A DNA stretch of 64,000 nucleotides from Gammaproteobacteria bacterium (GTDB lineage Bacteria; Pseudomonadota; Gammaproteobacteria; JAABTG01), in assembly GCA_017999615.1 (NCBI GenBank), contig JAGNLM010000002.1:1-64000 (forward strand), given 5' to 3'. Each line of letters opens with the position of its first letter. Within the stretch, counting starts at the first letter, position 1. Positions 1 to 9,625 of the stretch are shown one piece after another. The notes under the pieces were generated by a model, which saw only the letters and a list, made by a program, of their open reading frames with translations, did not search any database and was not told where the DNA came from. The position numbers and the translations under genes are program-made.

Positions 1-456
1 CCCGTGACCCGCCTCGGCCCGCCACGGGAACAGCTGGGAGCCAAGGTGCCCGTGCCGCCGGCGCCGCCCCCTGCGGCCCCCAGCCCCCCTCCCACACCCG
101 CGCCGGTCACCCCGCCGGCACCGCCCCCCGCGCTGGCACCGGCCCCCGCGCTGGCACCGCCCCCCGCGCTGGCACCGGCCTCCACACCCTTCGTCCTGGG
201 GACCGACCTCCAGCAAACGGTACTCGCGGCAGCGCGGGCCGCGGGTGTCCCACCCGAGGACTGGGTCTCCCAGGCCTCCCGTGCCCTCGAGGCGGATCGC
301 CGAGCCCCGCAGGGGGCCGTCAGCTACGACGAGGTCGTCGTCTACACGCTGCGGGAGATGAACCAGCGCATTGCCCACCTCGAGCGCCGGGGTCTCGCCG
401 CCCGCTGGGGCGCCCTGCGCGCATGGTTCCGCGACCTGCTCGAGCTCCGTTGGTGA
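1..456 (+). CDS. Proline/alanine-rich hypothetical protein, probably 5'-partial
   Basis: The frame is already open at base 1 and a GTG lies at base 4, so the true start may be upstream of the window. Visible part, about 150 residues: residues 15-60 are almost only Pro and Ala, built on tandem PALAPA/PALAPP units. The C-terminal 90 residues are a normal-looking, charged, probably helical domain ending in a Trp/Arg/Leu-rich tail (WGALRAWFRDLLELRW). I do not recognise a family. The layout, a flexible Pro-Ala linker before a small helical domain, is common in envelope and regulatory proteins, but no function can be assigned. Confidence 0.5.
   Translation, partial: PVTRLGPPREQLGAKVPVPPAPPPAAPSPPPTPAPVTPPAPPPALAPAPALAPPPALAPASTPFVLGTDLQQTVLAAARAAGVPPEDWVSQASRALEADRRAPQGAVSYDEVVVYTLREMNQRIAHLERRGLAARWGALRAWFRDLLELRW
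126..180 (+). repeat. Short in-frame tandem repeat (about 18 bp, three copies)
   Basis: Three near-identical copies of CCCGCGCTGGCACCG with small spacers encode the PALAPA/PALAPP units of the overlapping gene. The period is a multiple of three, so copy-number change would keep the frame. Confidence 0.6.
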
Positions 457-588
457 TCCGGGTGAAGGCGGTGCCGCCGCGTCCGCTAACCTGACGATGG
501 GCCGAGCGACGCGCCGCCGAGGGACTGGACCGCTGGCGTTCCTGGCTCAATACTTAAGGGGCGTGATGAGGGTGCGCGCATAACCCTC

Positions 589-594
589 TATACT
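589..594 (+). promoter_or_regulatory. Possible -10 element for the D-Ala-D-Ala peptidase gene
   Basis: TATACT lies about 58 bp before the chosen GTG start. It is one of the few AT-rich hexamers in this GC-rich gap. No convincing -35 element is visible 16-18 bp upstream, so this is a weak call. Confidence 0.25.
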
Positions 595-651
595 TTCGAA
601 GTCTGGCCGGCGTGGTTCACCAGACAGCGGGTGCAACGGAGGGACACGAAC

Positions 652-1917
652 GTGCGAACGGTGGCAACCATTCTGAGCATGCTCCTTCTCGCCAGCACGC
701 CGGCTCTGGGCGCGCCGGCGACCGGCAAGGTCTCCTCCCCGAACAAGGCGACGGCCGTGCGCCCGGCGAACAACCGCGCCGCGGCCCAGACCCGGACCGT
801 CGCAGCCGCACCCGCCAAAGCCGCACCCGCCAAAGCCGCGGCGGCCAGAAGCACGCCGGCCAAGGCTACCGGCGCCAAGGCATCGTCCACCAGGGCCACG
901 GCCACCCGCGCGACACCGAGGAAGACTCCCACCGCCGTCGCCCGTACCAGTCCCCGGACTGCCTCAGGCTCCCGGTCGGCGCCACCACGGGTGGCGGTGA
1001 ACAAGTCGCGCCGCAACGCCCCCGCGCTCACACGGGCCTCTTCTCCCCGCGGGCGAGCCGCCCTCTGCCTGGCACACCGGCCCACGCACGAACCCGCGCT
1101 CTCCTCACCGGCCGAGTCGAGTCCGGAGCACCTGCACCTGGCCTCCGGCTCGGCGCTCATCGTCGATCAGCGGCAGAACGCCGTGCTCTACGAGAAGAAC
1201 AGCGAGACACGGCTGCCCATCGCCTCGATCACCAAGCTGATGACCGCGATGGTGGTGCTCGACGCCCGCCTGCCGTTGGAAGAGACCCTCGAGGTGACCG
1301 AGGAGGACGTGGACTGGCTGAAGGGGTCGCGCTCCCGGCTCCCCCTGGGCACCCAACTGAGCCGCCACGAACTGCTCTACCTGGCCCTCGTCTCTTCGGA
1401 CAACCGGGCCGCTTCGGCCCTCGGGCGCACCTACCCCGGAGGCAAGCCCGCGTTCGTTGCGGCCATGAACCGCAAGGCCCGGGCCCTCGACATGGTGGAC
1501 AGCCGCTTCGAGGATCCGACGGGCCTGAACCCGGGGAACACGTCCACGGCCCAGGACCTCGTGCGGATGGTGAAGGCCGCCTACGCGTATCCCACCATCC
1601 GTCAAGTGACCACTACCCCCCAGTACACCCTGGCACTTCCCCAGGACTCGGGGAGCCTGGAGTTCCGCAACACGAACCGCCTGGTGCGGGCGGAGGACTG
1701 GGACATCGGCCTGAGCAAGACCGGCTACATCAACGAGGCGGGGCGTTGCCTCGTGATGCAGGCGGACATCGCGGAACGGCCCCTGCTGATCGTGCTGTTG
1801 AACGGAGACGGCCGATACACCCCGTTCGCCGACGTGGTCCGGCTGCGGGACTGGCTGCAGCGCCGGCAGCACATCTCTGCAGTCCCGAGCACCGCGACGA
1901 CACGCTCGCTCGGCTGA
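652..1917 (+). CDS. D-alanyl-D-alanine endopeptidase/carboxypeptidase (peptidase S11, PBP7-like)
   Basis: Penicillin-binding serine peptidase that cuts D-Ala-containing peptides of peptidoglycan in the periplasm. All three active-site motifs are present: SITK (Ser near residue 192), SDN (about 249) and KTG (about 356). A signal peptide of about 22 residues ends at TPALG-A. Between it and the catalytic domain lies an unusual stretch of about 120 residues made almost only of Ala, Lys, Arg, Thr and Pro, like histone H1 tails; a typical PBP7 has no such linker. I chose GTG 652 because GGAGGG sits 8 nt upstream; a GTG at 631 is in frame but has no ribosome-binding site. The gene converges with prc. 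Confidence 0.88.
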   Translation: MRTVATILSMLLLASTPALGAPATGKVSSPNKATAVRPANNRAAAQTRTVAAAPAKAAPAKAAAARSTPAKATGAKASSTRATATRATPRKTPTAVARTSPRTASGSRSAPPRVAVNKSRRNAPALTRASSPRGRAALCLAHRPTHEPALSSPAESSPEHLHLASGSALIVDQRQNAVLYEKNSETRLPIASITKLMTAMVVLDARLPLEETLEVTEEDVDWLKGSRSRLPLGTQLSRHELLYLALVSSDNRAASALGRTYPGGKPAFVAAMNRKARALDMVDSRFEDPTGLNPGNTSTAQDLVRMVKAAYAYPTIRQVTTTPQYTLALPQDSGSLEFRNTNRLVRAEDWDIGLSKTGYINEAGRCLVMQADIAERPLLIVLLNGDGRYTPFADVVRLRDWLQRRQHISAVPSTATTRSLG

Positions 1918-1989
1918 GAACCTCGGCCGCTCCGGGGTCCCTCCGCGACGACGCCCTTCGCGACGGCCTGCCCTCCCTCTGAGTCCGCG

Positions 1990-4197
1990 TCAGAGTCCGG
2001 GGATGTCCGCGCAGGGCCCGGAGACGCAGGCCGCCGCCAGCCCCCCCTCGCCGCCACCCACGGTCCGCAGTTGGGGCGAGGACCGGGCCAGGTCCACCAT
2101 GTCCGCAAGGATGTGCGCAGTCTCGCTGAGCCAGACGTCCTCTTCGGGGCTCTTCGCAGCCGAGGCGTCCGTGTCCACCTCTTCTCTCTCCTTGCGGGGC
2201 GCGAGGCCGCGCGCCAGGCGGAACTGGTTTTCCCGCTCGTAGCTCGCCCGCCGCTCCGCCTCCCGCTCGGCGCGGCGGCGGTTCTCCGCGAGTGAGGTCG
2301 TGGAACGGTTGGACCCGGCCAGCTGCGCCGCACCCTCTTCGAGCAGCCAGCGGAAGCCCGGGTCGACCCCCACCCGCAACTGATGGCGGGCGCGCAGGGT
2401 CGGTAACAGGGGCAGCAGGTCACCAGCGGCCCGATAGCGCGCCGCTTCCACCTTCGCCCAGGGGATGGCGTTGTCGAACGAGCGCTCACCGTCCGTCGAC
2501 GGGTCGGAGGCGGTCGGGAGCGTCAGGTCGGGCACCACGCCCCGGTGCTGGGTGCTGCTGCCGTTGACCCGGAAGAACTGCGCCACCGTGGCCTTGAGCT
2601 GCCCCAGGTCGCCGGCTGCCCCGCGGGCGAGCCGGGAGAGGTCGATCAGGCTCTGGACGGTGCCTTTGCCAAACGTCGGTTCCCCTACGACGAGGGCGCG
2701 ACCGTAGTCCTGCAGGGCGGCGGCGACGATCTCCGAGGCCGAGGCGCTCTCCCGGTCGACCAGCACCATCAGCGGTCCCGCGTAGGCGACGGTGTCATCC
2801 CCGTCCTCCAGGACCTGGACCTTGCCGGTCGCGTCACGGATCTGCACCACAGGACCCGTGGGGATGAACAGCCCGCTCAACTCGACCGCCTCGCTGAGCG
2901 CTCCCCCTCCGTCCCCCCGCAGGTCGAGCACGACACCGTCCACCCCCTCCCTCTCCAGCTCCGCGAGGAGCCGCGCGACGTCACGGGCGGTGCTCCGGTA
3001 GTCGGTCTCGCCCCGGGCCCGCGCGGCGGCGTCCAGATAGAAGGTCGGGATGCTGACCACCCCGATGCGCCGCGGCGCCCCGTGCAGTCCAAAGACCTCG
3101 ATGACGGAGCGTTTGGCCGCCTGCTCCTCCAGACGCACCCGGTCGCGGGTGAGCGTCACGAGCTTGCGGGGCCCACCGTCCGGGGCACCCTTCGACAACA
3201 CCTCGAGCCGCACCGTCGAGCCCTTCGGCCCGCGGATCAGCTCGACCACGTCGTCCAGGCGCCAACCGACCACGTCGACCAGCAGGCCGTCCGGCCCCTG
3301 CCCCACCGCCGTGACGCGGTCCTGGGCCTGCAACTGGCCGCTCAGGCTGGCCGGTCCGCCGGGGATGATGCGCTGGACGACGGTGTATTCGTCCTCGCCC
3401 TGCAGCGCCGCCCCGATACCCTCGAGGGACAGGCTCAACTGGATCTGAAAGTTCTCCGAGTTGCGCGGGGAGAGATACGCGGTGTGTGGCTCGATGCTGC
3501 CCGCGTAGGCGTTCATGAAGATCTGGAACACGTCCTCCGCGTTGAACTGCTCCGCCCTGCGCACAAGGGCCTCGTAACGGCGCCTGAGCGTGCGCTCGGC
3601 CTCCTTCTGGGTCCGCCCCGCCAGCATGAGATTGAGCACGTCGTTCTTCACGCGCTGACGCCAGACCTCGTCGAGCTCCTTGCGGTCCCGCGGCCACGGG
3701 GCATTCTTGCGGTCGATCCGGAAATCCTCGTCCCGGGTGAAATCGAAGGGCCCGTCGAGCAACGCAAGCGCCTGACGCGCGCGCTCGCCGAGCCGCGCCC
3801 GATAGACCGCGAAGATCTGATACGCGGCATCCAGGCGGGCCTGGCGCAACGCGTCGTCCAGCTTGTCCCGGTACCGGGACATGCGGGCGACGTCCTCCGC
3901 CAGGAGATAACTGCGATTCGGGTCCAGGTTCTCCAGATACCTCTCGAACACGCGGGTCGAGAACGCGTCGTCGAGGCTCACGTTCAGGTAATGCTGCTTG
4001 TCGATGATGCGGGTGATGAGACCGGTGGCCTTCACCTGACTCGCCGTCGGGGCGAGCGCAGGGAGGTCGGCCCACGCGGGCGAGAGGGCGAGAACCGCGA
4101 GCGCGACGCCGCCGCCCAGCAGGGCCCACCGCCGCACGGACCCGGCCCCGCCGGGGGTCAAGATGGGAAGACTCTGCATGCCTGTACCGGACCGCAC
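1990..4197 (-). CDS. prc: Carboxy-terminal processing (tail-specific) protease, peptidase S41
   Basis: Periplasmic Prc/Tsp protease, which trims or degrades envelope proteins such as peptidoglycan hydrolases. The 735-residue length fits the long enterobacterial Prc rather than short CtpA. Order: signal peptide (ending SPAWA, about residue 43), N-terminal helical domain, PDZ domain (about 255-340), S41 catalytic domain with the serine segment SASASEI (about 484) and the lysine in TFGKGTVQ (about 508), then a charged C-terminal domain. The GTG start has GGGGAG 7 nt upstream; an ATG six codons further in is the alternative. Convergent with the S11 peptidase, so two peptidoglycan-linked peptidase genes face each other here. 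Confidence 0.95.
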   Translation of the reverse strand: MRSGTGMQSLPILTPGGAGSVRRWALLGGGVALAVLALSPAWADLPALAPTASQVKATGLITRIIDKQHYLNVSLDDAFSTRVFERYLENLDPNRSYLLAEDVARMSRYRDKLDDALRQARLDAAYQIFAVYRARLGERARQALALLDGPFDFTRDEDFRIDRKNAPWPRDRKELDEVWRQRVKNDVLNLMLAGRTQKEAERTLRRRYEALVRRAEQFNAEDVFQIFMNAYAGSIEPHTAYLSPRNSENFQIQLSLSLEGIGAALQGEDEYTVVQRIIPGGPASLSGQLQAQDRVTAVGQGPDGLLVDVVGWRLDDVVELIRGPKGSTVRLEVLSKGAPDGGPRKLVTLTRDRVRLEEQAAKRSVIEVFGLHGAPRRIGVVSIPTFYLDAAARARGETDYRSTARDVARLLAELEREGVDGVVLDLRGDGGGALSEAVELSGLFIPTGPVVQIRDATGKVQVLEDGDDTVAYAGPLMVLVDRESASASEIVAAALQDYGRALVVGEPTFGKGTVQSLIDLSRLARGAAGDLGQLKATVAQFFRVNGSSTQHRGVVPDLTLPTASDPSTDGERSFDNAIPWAKVEAARYRAAGDLLPLLPTLRARHQLRVGVDPGFRWLLEEGAAQLAGSNRSTTSLAENRRRAEREAERRASYERENQFRLARGLAPRKEREEVDTDASAAKSPEEDVWLSETAHILADMVDLARSSPQLRTVGGGEGGLAAACVSGPCADIPGL

Positions 4198-4272
4198 GGA
4201 CCGCTCCCCGGGGGGTGCCTGCCGGGCTCCCCCGCCCTCCTCATGCGACAGTCGGCCGCGCCAGGAGTTTCC

Positions 4273-7200
4273 TTACGTTGGGTCATAGGCGAGGTTCGGG
4301 GCGAGCCAACGCTCCACGGCAGCCACCGTCATGCCCTTGCGCCGAGCATAGTCCTCGACCTGGTCGCGGTCGATCCGTCCCACGGCGAAGTAGCGGGCCT
4401 GGGGGTGGGAGAAGTAGAAGCCGCTCACCGAGGCCGCGGGCATCATCGCCCGCGTCTCCGTCAGCCGGATCCCCGTGACCGCTTCCACGTCGAGGAGCTC
4501 CCACAGGAGGTCCTTCTCCGTGTGGTCGGGGCACGCGGGGTAGCCGGGGGCGGGCCGGATGCCCTGGTACTCCTCGCGGACCAGGGCATCGCCGTCCAGG
4601 CGCTCCCCGGGGGCGTACCCCCAGAACTCCCGGCGGACCCGCTCGTGCAGGCGCTCGGCGAAGGCCTCCGCCAGGCGGTCGGCGAGCGCCTTCAACAGGA
4701 TGGACCGGTAGTCGTCGTGTGCCGCCTCGAACTCCGCGAGCTTGCCCTCGATGCCCTGTCCCGCCGTCACCGCGAAGGCCCCGATCCAGTCGGCGAGCCC
4801 CGTCTCTACCGGTGCGACGAAGTCGGCCAGACACTGATTGGGCTTGCCGTCGGGACGCACGGCCTGCTGGCGCAGGTGGTGCAGGGTGAGGAGCACGCCC
4901 CCACGGCCCTCGTCCCCGTAGACCTCGAGATCATCGCCGAGGGCGTTCGCCGGGAAGATCCCCACCACGGCGCGCGCCTCGAGCCAGCCCTCGGCCACGA
5001 TCCGCGCCAGCATCTCCCGGGCGTCGGCGTAGAGGGTGCGCGCCTCGCCACCCACCACGGGGTCCTCGAGGATCGCGGGGAAGCTCCCGAGCAGCTCCCA
5101 AGCCTTGAAGAACGGCGTCCAGTCGATGTACGGCACCAGCTCGGCCAGCGGATAGCGCAGGAAGGTCCGCACCCCCGGCTGACGGGGCGCGGGCGGCAGG
5201 TAGCCCACCCAGTCGATGCGCGTGCGGTTGGCCCGGGCGGCCGCGAGCGGGAGGCCCGCGGCCTGCTGCCTGCGAGCGGCGTGCTGCTCGCGTTTGGCCG
5301 CGTAGTCGGACTTCACCCGCTCCACGTAGGCACCCCGCTGCTCCCGGCTCAGCACACTCTGGGCGACACCGACCGCGCGCGAGGCGTCCTTCACGTAGAT
5401 GACGGGACCGGCGTACTGGGGGTCGATCTTGACGGCAGTGTGCATCGCCGAGGTCGTCGCCCCACCGATCAGGAGCGGCACCGTGAAGCCCTGGCGCTGC
5501 ATCTCGCGCGCCACGTGGACCATCTCGTCCAGCGAGGGGGTGATGAGGCCCGACAGGCCGATGACGTCGGCCCCACGCTGCCGGGCGGCGTCGAGGATGA
5601 CCTGGGCCGGCACCATCACGCCGAGGTCGATCACCTCGAAGTTGTTGCACTGCAGGACGACGCCCACGATGTTCTTGCCGATGTCGTGGACGTCCCCCTT
5701 GACCGTCGCCATCAGGATCCGGCCGGCCACGCGGGATCCCTGGGATTGCTCCGCCTCGATGAAGGGCACCAGATGGGCCACCGCCTTCTTCATCACGCGG
5801 GCGCTCTTCACCACCTGGGGCAGGAACATCTTCCCCGCGCCGAAGAGATCGCCCACCGTGCTCATGCCGCTCATGAGCGGCCCCTCGATGACGGCCAGCG
5901 GGCTCGGCAGGCTCTGGCGCGCCTCCTCGGCGTCCTCGACCACCCACTGATCGATGCCCTGCACGAGCGCGTGCTCGATGCGCTTTTCCACGGGCCAGGC
6001 CCGCCAGCTGAGGTCGGCCTCCCGGGTAGCGCCCCCCCCCTCTCCTCGGTAGCGCCCGGCCACCTCGAGCAGGCGCTCGGTGGCGTCCGCGCGCCGGTTC
6101 AACACCACGTCCTCCACGCGCTCGCGCAGCTCCTCCGGGAGCTCCGCGTAGACCGCCAGTTGGCCGGCGTTGACGATCCCCATGTCCATGCCCGCCTGGA
6201 CGGCGTGGTAGAGGAACACGGCGTGGATGGCCTCGCGCACCGCGTCGTTGCCCCGGAAGGCGAAGGAGACGTTGGAAACGCCCCCGGAGACGAGGGCGTG
6301 GGGCAGGGTCGCCTTGATCCGGCGCGTCGCCTCGATGAAAGCGACCCCGTAGCCGTTGTGCTCCTCGATCCCCGTGGCGACCGCGAAGATGTTCGGGTCG
6401 AAGATGATGTCTTCGGGCGGGAAGCCCACCTGCTCCGTGAGGATGCGGTAGGCCCGGCTGCAGATGCCGACCTTGCGCTCCAGGGTGTCCGCCTGCCCCG
6501 CCTCGTCGAAGGCCATAACGACGACCGCCGCGCCGTAACGGCGGGCGAGACGCGCCTGCCGCACGAAGGGCTCCTCGCCCTCCTTCAGGCTGATGGAGTT
6601 GACGATCCCCTTGCCCTGGAGGCACTTCAGCCCTGCCTCCAGCACCGACCAGCGGGAGGAGTCGATCATCACCGGGACACGGGCGATCGCCGGTTCGGAC
6701 GCGATCTGGTGGAGGAACCGGACCATCGCCTCGCGGCCGTCCAGCATTCCCTCGTCCATGTTCACGTCGATGACCTGGGCGCCGTTCTCCACCTGCTGGC
6801 GCGCCACGTCCACCGCCCCCTCGAAGTCCCCCGCGAGCACCAGGCGCTTGAAGGCCGCCGAGCCGGTCACGTTGGTGCGCTCGCCCACGTTGACGAAGAG
6901 CGACTCCGGACCGACGTTGAGCGCCTCGAGGCCCGCGAGCCGGCAGCGCTTCGGCACCTCCGGGACCCAGCGCGGCGGATAGGGGGCCACGGCCCGGGCG
7001 ATCGCGGCGATATGCTCGGGCGTGGTCCCGCAGCAGCCACCGACCACGTTCAGGAACCCTTCCCGGGCCCAGTCCCCGATCTCACGGGCCATCCCCTCCG
7101 GGGTGTCGTCGTACTCGCCGAAGGCGTTCGGCAGACCCGCGTTCGGGTGCGCGGAGACCCGGGTGTCGGCGACCCGCGCGAGCTCCTCCACATGCGCGCG

Positions 7201-7962
7201 CAGCTCGCGCGCCCCGAGGGCGCAGTTCAGCCCGATGGTGAAGGGCCGCGTGTGCGCGAGGGAGCTCCAGAACGCTTCGACCGTCTGCCCCGAGAGCGTG
7301 CGGCCGCTCGCGTCGGTGATCGTGCCGGAGATCATGAGCGGCACGTCGAGCCCGCGCTCCTCCAGGACTTCGGCCACCGCGAAGGCCGCGGCCTTCGCGT
7401 TGAGCGTGTCGAAGACCGTCTCGATCAGCAGCAGGTCCGCTCCCCCGTCGAGAAGACCGCGCACGGCCTCGCGATAGGCCGTTGCCAGATCGTCGAAGGT
7501 GACGTTGCGGAAGCCGGGGTTGTTGACGTCCGGCGAGATGGAGGCGGTGCGGTTGGTCGGGCCGAGCACTCCCGCCACGAAGCGAGGCTTCCGGGGATCC
7601 CGGGCGGTCGCCGCGTCGGCGGCCTCGCGGGCCAGCCGGGCGCCGGCGGCGTTCAGCTCGTAGACGATGGACTCCAGCCGGTAGTCCGCCTGCGAGATGG
7701 ACGTCGCGTTGAAGGTATTGGTCTCGAGGATATCCGCCCCGGCGTCCAGGTAGGCCGAGTGGATCTCCCGGATCACCTCGGGCCGGGTCAGGCAGAGCAG
7801 GTCGTTGTTGCCCTTCAGGTCCGAGGGATGCTCGGAGAAGCGTGAGCCCCGGAAGTCCGCCTCGCCGAGCCGGTAGCGCTGGATCATGGTGCCCATGGCG
7901 CCGTCCAACAGGAGGATCCGCTCCCGGGCGAGCGCCTCGATGCGTTGGCGGAGATCAGCCAT
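4273..7962 (-). CDS. metH: Cobalamin-dependent methionine synthase
   Basis: Transfers the methyl group of 5-methyltetrahydrofolate to homocysteine through cob(I)alamin, making methionine in the cytoplasm. Full modular length (1229 residues). Homocysteine domain with the zinc cysteines GLNC (about 245) and GGCC (about 309); pterin-binding domain (about 340-620); cap domain; cobalamin domain with DVHDIGKN near residue 757 carrying the lower-ligand His; C-terminal reactivation domain that binds AdoMet, with the [12 protein letters not shown] motif near residue 1140. Transcribed away from a Crp/Fnr gene across a 243 bp gap. A long open frame on the opposite strand is a GC-codon shadow. Confidence 0.98.
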   Translation of the reverse strand: MADLRQRIEALARERILLLDGAMGTMIQRYRLGEADFRGSRFSEHPSDLKGNNDLLCLTRPEVIREIHSAYLDAGADILETNTFNATSISQADYRLESIVYELNAAGARLAREAADAATARDPRKPRFVAGVLGPTNRTASISPDVNNPGFRNVTFDDLATAYREAVRGLLDGGADLLLIETVFDTLNAKAAAFAVAEVLEERGLDVPLMISGTITDASGRTLSGQTVEAFWSSLAHTRPFTIGLNCALGARELRAHVEELARVADTRVSAHPNAGLPNAFGEYDDTPEGMAREIGDWAREGFLNVVGGCCGTTPEHIAAIARAVAPYPPRWVPEVPKRCRLAGLEALNVGPESLFVNVGERTNVTGSAAFKRLVLAGDFEGAVDVARQQVENGAQVIDVNMDEGMLDGREAMVRFLHQIASEPAIARVPVMIDSSRWSVLEAGLKCLQGKGIVNSISLKEGEEPFVRQARLARRYGAAVVVMAFDEAGQADTLERKVGICSRAYRILTEQVGFPPEDIIFDPNIFAVATGIEEHNGYGVAFIEATRRIKATLPHALVSGGVSNVSFAFRGNDAVREAIHAVFLYHAVQAGMDMGIVNAGQLAVYAELPEELRERVEDVVLNRRADATERLLEVAGRYRGEGGGATREADLSWRAWPVEKRIEHALVQGIDQWVVEDAEEARQSLPSPLAVIEGPLMSGMSTVGDLFGAGKMFLPQVVKSARVMKKAVAHLVPFIEAEQSQGSRVAGRILMATVKGDVHDIGKNIVGVVLQCNNFEVIDLGVMVPAQVILDAARQRGADVIGLSGLITPSLDEMVHVAREMQRQGFTVPLLIGGATTSAMHTAVKIDPQYAGPVIYVKDASRAVGVAQSVLSREQRGAYVERVKSDYAAKREQHAARRQQAAGLPLAAARANRTRIDWVGYLPPAPRQPGVRTFLRYPLAELVPYIDWTPFFKAWELLGSFPAILEDPVVGGEARTLYADAREMLARIVAEGWLEARAVVGIFPANALGDDLEVYGDEGRGGVLLTLHHLRQQAVRPDGKPNQCLADFVAPVETGLADWIGAFAVTAGQGIEGKLAEFEAAHDDYRSILLKALADRLAEAFAERLHERVRREFWGYAPGERLDGDALVREEYQGIRPAPGYPACPDHTEKDLLWELLDVEAVTGIRLTETRAMMPAASVSGFYFSHPQARYFAVGRIDRDQVEDYARRKGMTVAAVERWLAPNLAYDPT

Positions 7963-8070
7963 GAATCAGATTGCCCGGCGTGGCTGCGCCCACCGGCCTG
8001 CCCGCTGCCTGTCGACCATGGAATTTGCCCGTGGAAACAGGCCGGGAGGAACCCCGGCCCCTGGGATGGC

Positions 8071-8076
8071 ATTGTA
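8071..8076 (-). promoter_or_regulatory. Possible -10 element for metH
   Basis: On the minus strand the hexamer is TACAAT, about 110 nt before the metH ATG. The implied leader holds a GC-rich hairpin (8041-8058, arms GCCGGG/CCCGGC). I looked for a B12 box and for SAH or SAM riboswitch cores and saw none. Confidence 0.35.
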
Positions 8077-8205
8077 GCGGAGGGGCCTGACCACCGAAAC
8101 GGAAACATCCCCACCCGAACCTTGTCCCCGGAGGGCCGTGCAAGTATCCTCAGTGTTGCGGCGTCGTCCGCGGCTTCGTCTCGACCCCTGGCGGACAGAC
8201 CTTCC

Positions 8206-8958
8206 ATGGCGGGCACCCCCACGGCAAACCCCACCCCCTGCGCCGAGTGTCCCATTCGGCGGCTGGCGCTCTTCGAGCCCCTGTCGAACGGTCTGCTCGA
8301 GTTGATGCAGAAGCACCGCCTCGAGCAGCGCGACATCCCGGCTGGCTCCCTGATCTACCCCCAGGATGCCCGGCTGGACGAGAGCTTCACGGTCTTCCAG
8401 GGCTGGGTGATGCTGCACCGCACCCTGAGCGACGGCCGCCGTCAGGTGCTCCGCTTCGCCCTGCCGGGAGACTTCATCGGGTTCCAGCCGGACCCCGAGA
8501 GTCCGGTCCTGCATTCGGCCCAGGCCCTCACGGCGGTGCGGGTCTGCGTGTTCCGTCAGGACTCGCTGATGGAAATGTTCCGTGAGCACCCGATGCTCGC
8601 CATCCAGATGGCGTGGATCGCCTCGCGGGACGAGGCGCTGGCCCACGACCACATGACGAGCCTCGGCCGGCGTCCGGCCAAGGAGCGCATCGCCCACCTC
8701 TTCCTGGAGATCCAGCAGCGGCTGGCCGCCCGGGGACCCGTGGACGAGCGCGCAGGGATCCCGGTGCCGCTGAAGCAGGAACACATCGCCGACGCCCTTG
8801 GCCTCACCACCATCCACGTCAACCGGACGTTGCGGACCCTGCGCGAGGCCGGCATGGTGGTCCTCCGGGGCGGGATACTCCGGATCCAGAACCGCGCGGC
8901 CCTGATCGAGATGACGGGCTTTCGCCCGGACTCGTTCAGCCGGCGGCCCATCCTCTGA
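8206..8958 (+). CDS. Crp/Fnr-family transcriptional regulator with N-terminal CxxC
   Basis: Cytoplasmic one-component regulator: cyclic-nucleotide-binding fold (about 25-150), dimerisation helix, and winged helix-turn-helix near residue 195. The recognition segment reads LGLTTIHVNRTL, which lacks the E-xx-SR pattern that reads TTGA half-sites in FNR. Cysteines are C12, C15 and C114. Against FNR (CxxC-x5-C plus a distant Cys) the third cluster ligand is Ala21, so a standard 4Fe-4S cluster looks unlikely. ATG 8206 was chosen because the CxxC N-terminus follows it directly; its ribosome-binding site is weak. Divergent from metH. Confidence 0.85.
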   Translation: MAGTPTANPTPCAECPIRRLALFEPLSNGLLELMQKHRLEQRDIPAGSLIYPQDARLDESFTVFQGWVMLHRTLSDGRRQVLRFALPGDFIGFQPDPESPVLHSAQALTAVRVCVFRQDSLMEMFREHPMLAIQMAWIASRDEALAHDHMTSLGRRPAKERIAHLFLEIQQRLAARGPVDERAGIPVPLKQEHIADALGLTTIHVNRTLRTLREAGMVVLRGGILRIQNRAALIEMTGFRPDSFSRRPIL

Positions 8959-8999
8959 CCGGACGGCATTCCGCAAGCCCCCGCTGACCGAGACGGCCG

Positions 9000-9431
9000 A
9001 TGGGCAACGCCTGGAATTGGGTCACTGACAACGGCGTGCTGCTGGGGGCGCTCGGTGCGCTCTCGGTCCTCTCCCTCATCGCCACGCTGGTCCTCCTGCC
9101 CGTGCTGGTGGTCCGCATCCCCCCCGAGTACTTCCGCCATCGGCACCGGGTGCGCGACTACGCGCAGGAGGGGCGCCCCCTCGTGCACCACACGCTCGTC
9201 GTACTGAAGAACGTGCTCGGGGTCGCCCTGGTCCTCGCCGGGGTCAGCATGCTCCTGCTCCCAGGGCAGGGGCTCCTGACCCTGCTGATCGGCCTGATGC
9301 TCACCGACTTCCCGGGCAAGTACGGACTGGAGAAGCGGCTCGTGCGCCAGCCCGGGGTCCTGAAGGCCGTCAACTGGCTGCGCGCCAGGGCCAGCCACCC
9401 TCCCGTCCTCGCCCCACTCGACGGCAACTGA
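9000..9431 (+). CDS. Small integral membrane protein, PGPGW-like
   Basis: 143 residues with two or three hydrophobic segments (about 12-38 and 65-100). The second holds LLPGQGLLTLLIGLML, close to the PGPG loop of the PGPGW family of bacterial membrane proteins, followed by a basic tail. Function unknown. It starts 41 bp after the Crp/Fnr gene on the same strand, so co-transcription is possible. No strong ribosome-binding site precedes the ATG. Confidence 0.7.
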   Translation: MGNAWNWVTDNGVLLGALGALSVLSLIATLVLLPVLVVRIPPEYFRHRHRVRDYAQEGRPLVHHTLVVLKNVLGVALVLAGVSMLLLPGQGLLTLLIGLMLTDFPGKYGLEKRLVRQPGVLKAVNWLRARASHPPVLAPLDGN

Positions 9432-9487
9432 GCGAAGGCCCCCGCCTCAGCGGCACCCTTTGGTGGCCCTGTTGCCGGGCCAGCGCC

Positions 9488-9501
9488 TTGACTTCCGTCA
9501 A
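9488..9501 (+). promoter_or_regulatory. FNR/DNR-type operator upstream of the cytochrome c peroxidase gene
   Basis: TTGAC-TTCC-GTCAA is a perfect 5+4+5 inverted repeat and differs from the FNR consensus (TTGAT-N4-ATCAA) only at the inner base of each arm. A -10-like TATAGT follows at 9531-9536, which puts the operator centre near -48, an activating position though not the classical -41.5. Confidence 0.55.
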
Positions 9502-9625
9502 CGGGGTGTCGCCTGAAGGGATTGCACCCGTATAGTGTGTACCGTTGCCCCGTCGTCGGGTCCAGCCGGCACGCGCGTATCTGTCCGGCTCTCCCGCAAA
9601 CCCGTGCCCACTCGAGGAGAGCCCC

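Noticed and set aside
1978-1996. Inverted repeat CTCTGA-N7-TCAGAG between the S11 peptidase and prc genes
   Set aside because: Only 6-bp arms, overlaps the prc stop codon, and no T-run; could be chance.
2545-7845. A 1766-codon open frame on the + strand
   Set aside because: It lies opposite prc and metH, has no recognisable domain, and its His/Arg/Gly/Asp-rich composition is what the antisense of GC-rich coding DNA gives.
7963-8075. Possible riboswitch in the metH leader
   Set aside because: There is one GC hairpin but no B12 box, and no SAH or SAM aptamer core could be traced.
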